Positions 5,710 through 9,252 of a DNA stretch of 9,252 bases are shown here, in pieces (position 1 is the first letter of the stretch; every line of letters starts with the position of its first letter). The stretch comes from DASUZB01 sp036377075 (GTDB lineage: Bacteria > Actinomycetota > CALGFH01), in NCBI GenBank assembly GCA_036377075.1, contig DASUZB010000083.1, positions 1 through 9,252 of the forward strand, written 5' to 3'. The notes under the pieces were generated by a model. The model had not been told where the DNA came from. It searched no databases and worked only from the letters and a program-made list of their open reading frames with translations. A program made the position numbers and the translations under genes.

Positions 5710-7313
5710 CCTCCCTGGCAGGCACCCGCGCGCTGGTCCGCCTGATCCTGCGGCGGGACCGCTTCCTGCTGCCGCTCTGGGTCCTGGTGCTGGGGCTCCT
5801 GCCGGCCCAGACCGCGGTGGCCATCGACCAGTTCTACGACACCCCGGCGAAGCTCCGGGACCTCTACGGGACGATCGTGACCACGCCGGGGCTGCGCGCC
5901 ATGCTCGGGCCGGTGTTCGGCGCCACCCTCGGCGCGATCACCGTCTGGCGGGCCGGGCTCTACTTCACCATCGTGGCCCTGGCGAGCCTGCTCACCGTCA
6001 TCCGCCACACCCGCACCGACGAGGAGGCGGGACGGCGCGAGCTGCTCGGCTCCACCGTCGTCGGCCGCCACGCGCCGCTGACCGCGGCGCTGCTGGTCAC
6101 GTTCGCCGCCGACCTGGTGCTCGGTGCGGTGCTCGCGGCCGCGATGGTCGGCGCCGGGCTTCCGGCCACCGGCTCGCTCACCTACGGCCTGTCCATGGCG
6201 GCCGCCGGGTGGATGTTCGCCGCGGTGGGGGCCGTGGCCGCCCAGTTGACCGAGGGAGCCGGCGGCGCCCGGGGCCTCGCGCTCGGCACCCTCGGAGCCG
6301 CCTACGCGCTGCGGGCCGCCGGCGACACCGGTGGCAGCGACAGCGGCTTCGGGTGGCTGTCCTGGCTGTCCCCGATCGGCTGGGCGCAGCAGACCCGCCC
6401 CTACGCCGGCGAGCGCTGGTGGGTCTTCGCGCTGGCGCTGGCGCTGGTGGTGGTGCTGGTCTCGGCGGCCTACGCGCTGCTGGCGCGGCGGGACGTCGGC
6501 GCCGGCGTCCTGGCGGCCCGGCTCGGCCCGGCCAGCGCGGCGCCATCGCTGCGCAGCCCGGTCGCCCTCGCCTGGCGGCTGCACCGCGTCACCCTGGTGT
6601 CCTGGACCGCCGGGCTCGCCCTGATGGGCGCGCTGATCGGCAGCGTCGCCAACAGCGTCGGCGACATGGCCAAGGAGAGCTCGCAGCTCAAGGACATGCT
6701 CGAGCGGCTCGGCGGCGAGAAGGTGCTGTCGGACGCCTACATCTCCGGGGCGATGGTGATCTTCGCGCTGGCGGCCGCCGGGTACGCGATCCAGGCCACC
6801 CTGCGGCTGCGCGCCGAGGAGGAGGGGCAGCGCGCCGAGCCGGTCCTGGCCACCTCGGTCGGACGGGTGCGGTGGGCCGCGAGCCACCTGCTCTTCGGGC
6901 TGCTCGGCCCGGCGGTGGCGCTGTTCGCCGCCGGACTGGCCGAGGGGCTGGCCTACGGGCTGAGCACCGGCGACGTGGGGGGCGAGGTGCCGCGCGTGCT
7001 CGCCGGCGCGCTGGTGCAGCTCCCCGCGGTCCTGGTGCTGTCCGGCATCGCCATGGCGCTGTTCGGCCTGCTGCCCCGCCTCGCGTCCGCCGCGTGGGCG
7101 GCGCTCGCGGTGTTCGCGTTCCTCGTCCTGATCGGCCCGCTGATGCAGCTCGACCAGGTGATCCTGGACGTCGCGCCGTTCAGCCACATCCCCAAGGTCC
7201 CGGGCGCCCACGTCTCCGCCACGCCATTGGCCTGGCTGCTCGGCATCGCCATCGTGCTCGCCGCCGCCGGCCTGACCGGGTTCCGCCGCCGCGACCTCGT
7301 CAGCACGGCGTGA
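5706..7313 (+). CDS. ABC transporter permease, tetronasin/polyketide-antibiotic exporter type
   Basis: This 535-residue integral membrane protein has about 12 hydrophobic segments and pairs with the ATPase encoded just upstream, with which it shares an ATGA overlap. It resembles the actinobacterial permeases annotated as exporters of polyketide antibiotics (TnrB3-like, COG3559). It contains an internal duplication: R-T-D-E-E-A-G-R-R-E-L-L-G-S-T-V-V-G-R (103-121) matches R-A-E-E-E-G-Q-R-A-E-P-V-L-A-T-S-V-G-R (369-387). Each half also ends in an R-R-D segment (261-263 and 528-530). The two halves can thus form the channel that two separate ABC-2 permeases would otherwise make. No biosynthetic cluster is visible, so the natural substrate is unknown; efflux of a toxic hydrophobic compound is the simplest reading. 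A hairpin follows the stop codon directly. Confidence 0.92.
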   Translation: MTSLAGTRALVRLILRRDRFLLPLWVLVLGLLPAQTAVAIDQFYDTPAKLRDLYGTIVTTPGLRAMLGPVFGATLGAITVWRAGLYFTIVALASLLTVIRHTRTDEEAGRRELLGSTVVGRHAPLTAALLVTFAADLVLGAVLAAAMVGAGLPATGSLTYGLSMAAAGWMFAAVGAVAAQLTEGAGGARGLALGTLGAAYALRAAGDTGGSDSGFGWLSWLSPIGWAQQTRPYAGERWWVFALALALVVVLVSAAYALLARRDVGAGVLAARLGPASAAPSLRSPVALAWRLHRVTLVSWTAGLALMGALIGSVANSVGDMAKESSQLKDMLERLGGEKVLSDAYISGAMVIFALAAAGYAIQATLRLRAEEEGQRAEPVLATSVGRVRWAASHLLFGLLGPAVALFAAGLAEGLAYGLSTGDVGGEVPRVLAGALVQLPAVLVLSGIAMALFGLLPRLASAAWAALAVFAFLVLIGPLMQLDQVILDVAPFSHIPKVPGAHVSATPLAWLLGIAIVLAAAGLTGFRRRDLVSTA

Positions 7314-7340
7314 CCACCTCGGTTTGGTTTAGGGAGGTGG
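7314..7340 (+). terminator. Hairpin immediately after the ABC permease stop
   Basis: CCACCTC (7314-7320) pairs perfectly with GAGGTGG (7334-7340) around a 13-base loop, starting at the first base after the TGA. No U-tract follows. It is a plausible terminator for the exporter operon, although a 7-bp stem is modest. Confidence 0.42.
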
Positions 7341-7355
7341 CCCGTGGCCGCGCGC

Positions 7356-7410
7356 TGGGCTGACCGAGGAGCGACGAGGGCGCCCCTGGGCGACCGAGGA
7401 GCGACGAGGG
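7356..7410 (+). repeat. Tandem pair of 19-bp repeats, 30-bp period
   Basis: GACCGAGGAGCGACGAGGG occurs exactly at 7362-7380 and 7392-7410, and each copy is preceded by TGGGC, with one extra T in the first copy (7356-7360; 7387-7391). The unit contains the internal near-repeat GAGGAGCGACGAGG. It occupies the gap between the exporter operon and the sugar oxidoreductase gene, with no coding signal. It resembles short dispersed intergenic repeats of actinobacteria, but only this pair is visible here. Confidence 0.6.
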
Positions 7411-7453
7411 AAGCCAGCGCATGGAGCGGCGCAGGGCCACCGACCGTTTCAAC

Positions 7454-7459
7454 TAGGAT
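7454..7459 (+). promoter_or_regulatory. Candidate -10 box / Shine-Dalgarno overlap before the oxidoreductase gene
   Basis: TAGGAT is a common actinobacterial -10 hexamer and ends 6 bases before the ATG at 7466, so transcription would begin at or next to the start codon (leaderless mRNA). The same bases contain AGGA (7455-7458), placed 7 bases from the ATG and therefore also usable as a ribosome binding site if transcription starts further upstream. No -35 is evident. The two readings exclude each other. Confidence 0.4.
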
Positions 7460-7465
7460 TGCGCC

Positions 7466-8545
7466 ATGAGCGAGCGCGGAGGGACGGCGACGCCGGCCGG
7501 GGGCGTGCGGGTCGCCCTGCTGGGCTACGGCTATTGGGGCCCGAACCTGGCCCGCAACCTGCACCTGCGGGTCGGCGTGGGGTGGACGGCGTGCGTCGAC
7601 CCCGACCCCGCCCGGCTCGCCGAGGTCGGCCACCGCTACCCCTGGGTGCGGACCTGCCGCGACGCCGACGAGGTGCTGGCGGACGAGGCGATCGACGCGC
7701 TGGTGATCGCCTCGCCCGCCCGCACCCATGCGGACCTGGCCGGGCGGGCGCTGCGCGCCGGCAAGCACGTGCTGGTGGAGAAGCCGCTGGCGCTGACGAC
7801 GGCGGACGCGGTCGCCCTCGCCGAGCAGGCCGACGGAAGCGGGCTGGTGCTGCTGGTCGGGCACACCTTCGAGTACAACCCGGCGGTGGCCAAGATGCGC
7901 GCCCTGCTGCAGGCCGGCGACCTCGGCGAGCTGTACTACCTGCACTCCCAGCGGGTGAACCTCGGCCGCATCCAGCGCGACATCAACGCGCTGTGGTCGA
8001 TCGGCCCGCACGACGTCTCCATCGCCAACTACCTGGTCGGCGCGGCGCCCCGCTGGGTCGCCGCCAGGGGCGCCCGCTACCTGCACACCGACGTGGAGGA
8101 CGTGGTCTTCGCCACCCTCGGCTACGACGACGGCGTCCTGGCGCACCTGCACGTCTCCTGGCTGGACCCGTCCAAGCTGCGGCGCACCACCGTGGTCGGC
8201 TCGCGCCGCATGGTGGTCTTCGACGACCTGGACTCCGAGGCCAAGCTGCGGGTCTACGACAAGGGCGCCGACCCGGTGGGGGTCGGTGAGTTCGGCGAGT
8301 ACCAGTTCCGGCTGCGCGCCGGCGACCTGCACGTGCCCCGCACCGACCTGACCGAGCCGCTGGCGCTGGAGCTCGACCACTTCCTGGACTGCGTGGCCAC
8401 CGGGGCGAGGCCCCGCACCGACGCCTGGAACGGCGTGCGCGTGGTGGCCACCCTCGAGGCGGCCCAGCAGTCGCTCGACAAGGGCGGCCAGCAGGTCGCC
8501 GTGCCGGGCGACTGGGACCGTGGTGGTGATGGGGCAACGCGCTGA
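7466..8545 (+). CDS. Gfo/Idh/MocA-family oxidoreductase, probably for a nucleotide sugar
   Basis: This 359-residue cytoplasmic NAD(P)-dependent dehydrogenase has a Rossmann domain opening with G-Y-G-Y-W-G-P-N (20-27), the form common in surface-polysaccharide and amino-sugar clusters. The family motif E-K-P is at 105-107, with K106 the expected catalytic lysine. The second motif, W-S-I-G-P-H-D-V-S-I (177-186), supplies H182 and D183. G-H-T-F-E-Y-N (132-138) continues the usual order. A 13-residue tail precedes the first strand; the ATG at 7466 is the only sensible start. Its 3' end overlaps a left-handed beta-helix acyltransferase. By analogy with WlbA/WbpB plus WlbB/WbpD, it may oxidise a UDP-sugar at C3 before transamination and N-acetylation. 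The substrate is inferred, not seen, and no aminotransferase is within the window. Confidence 0.88.
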   Translation: MSERGGTATPAGGVRVALLGYGYWGPNLARNLHLRVGVGWTACVDPDPARLAEVGHRYPWVRTCRDADEVLADEAIDALVIASPARTHADLAGRALRAGKHVLVEKPLALTTADAVALAEQADGSGLVLLVGHTFEYNPAVAKMRALLQAGDLGELYYLHSQRVNLGRIQRDINALWSIGPHDVSIANYLVGAAPRWVAARGARYLHTDVEDVVFATLGYDDGVLAHLHVSWLDPSKLRRTTVVGSRRMVVFDDLDSEAKLRVYDKGADPVGVGEFGEYQFRLRAGDLHVPRTDLTEPLALELDHFLDCVATGARPRTDAWNGVRVVATLEAAQQSLDKGGQQVAVPGDWDRGGDGATR

Positions 8546-9197
8546 GGAGGGCGTGGCCGCCAGCGCCCGCGTCCTGCCGGGAGTGCGCCTCGGCGCCGGC
8601 GCGCGCGTCGGCGAGTTCTGCCTGCTCGGCGAGGTACCCGCCGGCACGACCGGCGACCCGGCCGCGACCGTGATCGGGGTCGACGCGCTGCTGCGCTCGC
8701 ACACCGTGATCTACGCGGGCAACCGCATCGGCGACCGCTTCCAGACCGGCCACGGCGTGCTGCTGCGCGAGGACAACGAGATCGGCGACGACGTCTCCGT
8801 CGGGTCGGGGTCGGTGCTGGAGCACCACGTCCGCATCGGCCACCGGGTACGGATGCACACCGGGGTGTTCGTGCCGGAGCTGTCGGTGCTGGAGGACGAC
8901 TGCTGGCTCGGCCCCAGGGTGGTGCTGACCAACGCCCCGCTGCCCCGCTGCCCGGACGTGAGCGCGTGCATGCGCGGCGTGCGCGTCGGCCGCCGCGCCA
9001 AGCTCGGCGCCAACGTCACCGTGCTGCCCGGCGTGGTGATCGGCGAGGACGCGCTGGTCGGCGCCGGCTCGGTGGTGACGCGCGACGTGCCCGCCCGGGC
9101 GGTGGCCGGCGGCAACCCCGCCCGCGTCACCGGCACGGTCGACGACCTCAGCTGCCCGGTCGGCCTCGACCACCGCCCCTACCCGCCGCCGCGCTAG
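8529..9197 (+). CDS. Left-handed beta-helix sugar N-acyltransferase (WlbB/WbpD-like)
   Basis: This 222-residue enzyme of the hexapeptide-repeat family normally works as a trimer and moves an acetyl group from acetyl-CoA to an amino sugar. Imperfect hexapeptide turns run from V-L-P-G-V-R-L-G (15-22) to V-V-I-G-E-D-A-L-V-G-A-G-S-V-V (169-183). They are interrupted by a loop after L-T-N-A-P (133-137) and closed by G-N-P-A-R (195-199). H-T-V-I-Y-A-G-N-R-I-G-D-R-F-Q-T-G-H and R-E-D-N-E-I-G-D-D are typical of acyltransferases beside Gfo/Idh dehydrogenases. Possible starts are GTG at 8520, 8523 and 8526, ATG at 8529 and GTG at 8553. I chose ATG 8529, which overlaps the oxidoreductase by 17 bases. 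GTG 8553 has GAGGAGG only 2 bases upstream, which is too close. The gene is co-transcribed with the oxidoreductase, probably for a di-N-acetylated or uronic amino sugar. Confidence 0.88.
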   Translation: MGQRAEEGVAASARVLPGVRLGAGARVGEFCLLGEVPAGTTGDPAATVIGVDALLRSHTVIYAGNRIGDRFQTGHGVLLREDNEIGDDVSVGSGSVLEHHVRIGHRVRMHTGVFVPELSVLEDDCWLGPRVVLTNAPLPRCPDVSACMRGVRVGRRAKLGANVTVLPGVVIGEDALVGAGSVVTRDVPARAVAGGNPARVTGTVDDLSCPVGLDHRPYPPPR

Positions 9198-9252
9198 CCA
9201 CCGGCCCACGGCCCGCGCGCTGCGGATCGGCGCGTCGAGGCGGTCGCCTCCT

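Noticed and set aside
6953..8704. Minus-strand open frame of 583 codons over the permease 3' end and the oxidoreductase.
   Set aside because: It is antisense to two well-supported proteins and has Val/Gly/Gln/His-rich shadow composition.
9198..9252. Possible C-terminal end of a minus-strand gene stopping at the CTAG at 9194-9197.
   Set aside because: Only about 18 codons are visible, with no recognisable motif; it cannot be told from random GC-rich sequence.

Overview
The window is uniformly very GC-rich (roughly 70% or more by eye), with strong third-position GC bias, GTG starts and 4-base stop/start overlaps. Together with an ECF42-like sigma factor, a GbsR/MarR repressor and a two-component exporter of the tetronasin/polyketide type, this points to an Actinomycetota chromosome. 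No finer placement can be supported. There is no sign of phage, plasmid, CRISPR, rRNA or tRNA.

Layout from left to right. (a) Minus strand, 1-968: the N-terminal part of an ECF42-like sigma factor, cut by the window edge, lies 8 bases downstream of a LysE/RhtB exporter. (b) 969-1212: a non-coding gap with a small inverted repeat near the LysE start, and what looks like a relic of the N-terminal module of actinobacterial ankyrin-type proteins. (c) Minus strand, 1213-2948: an acyl-CoA dehydrogenase and a hotdog acyl-CoA thioesterase, coupled by a GTGA overlap; a fatty-acyl-CoA catabolic operon. (d) 2949-3140: a divergent control region with a perfect 17-bp palindrome, a 15-bp direct repeat at a 30-bp period and an extra half-site. 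(e) Plus strand, 3141-4172: a metallo-beta-lactamase-fold hydrolase, convergent with (f) a GbsR/MarR-type regulator (minus, 4187-4681); one hairpin contains both of their stop codons. (g) 4682-4776: a compact divergent promoter with a TTCACA-N4-TGTGAA operator. (h) Plus strand, 4777-7313: an ABC ATPase and its 535-residue permease, overlapping by ATGA; an export pump probably controlled by the GbsR-like repressor. (i) 7314-7465: a hairpin after the permease and a pair of tandem 19-bp repeats. (j) Plus strand, 7466-9197: a Gfo/Idh/MocA oxidoreductase overlapped by a left-handed beta-helix acyltransferase, a pairing typical of amino-sugar nucleotide synthesis for a surface glycan or glycosylated metabolite. 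The last 55 bases (9198-9252) hold nothing I can identify.

The genes belong to familiar families, and I do not see a whole undescribed system. The less ordinary content is in the gaps: the divergent operator arrays, the stop-codon-embedding terminator, the gene relic and the intergenic tandem repeats.
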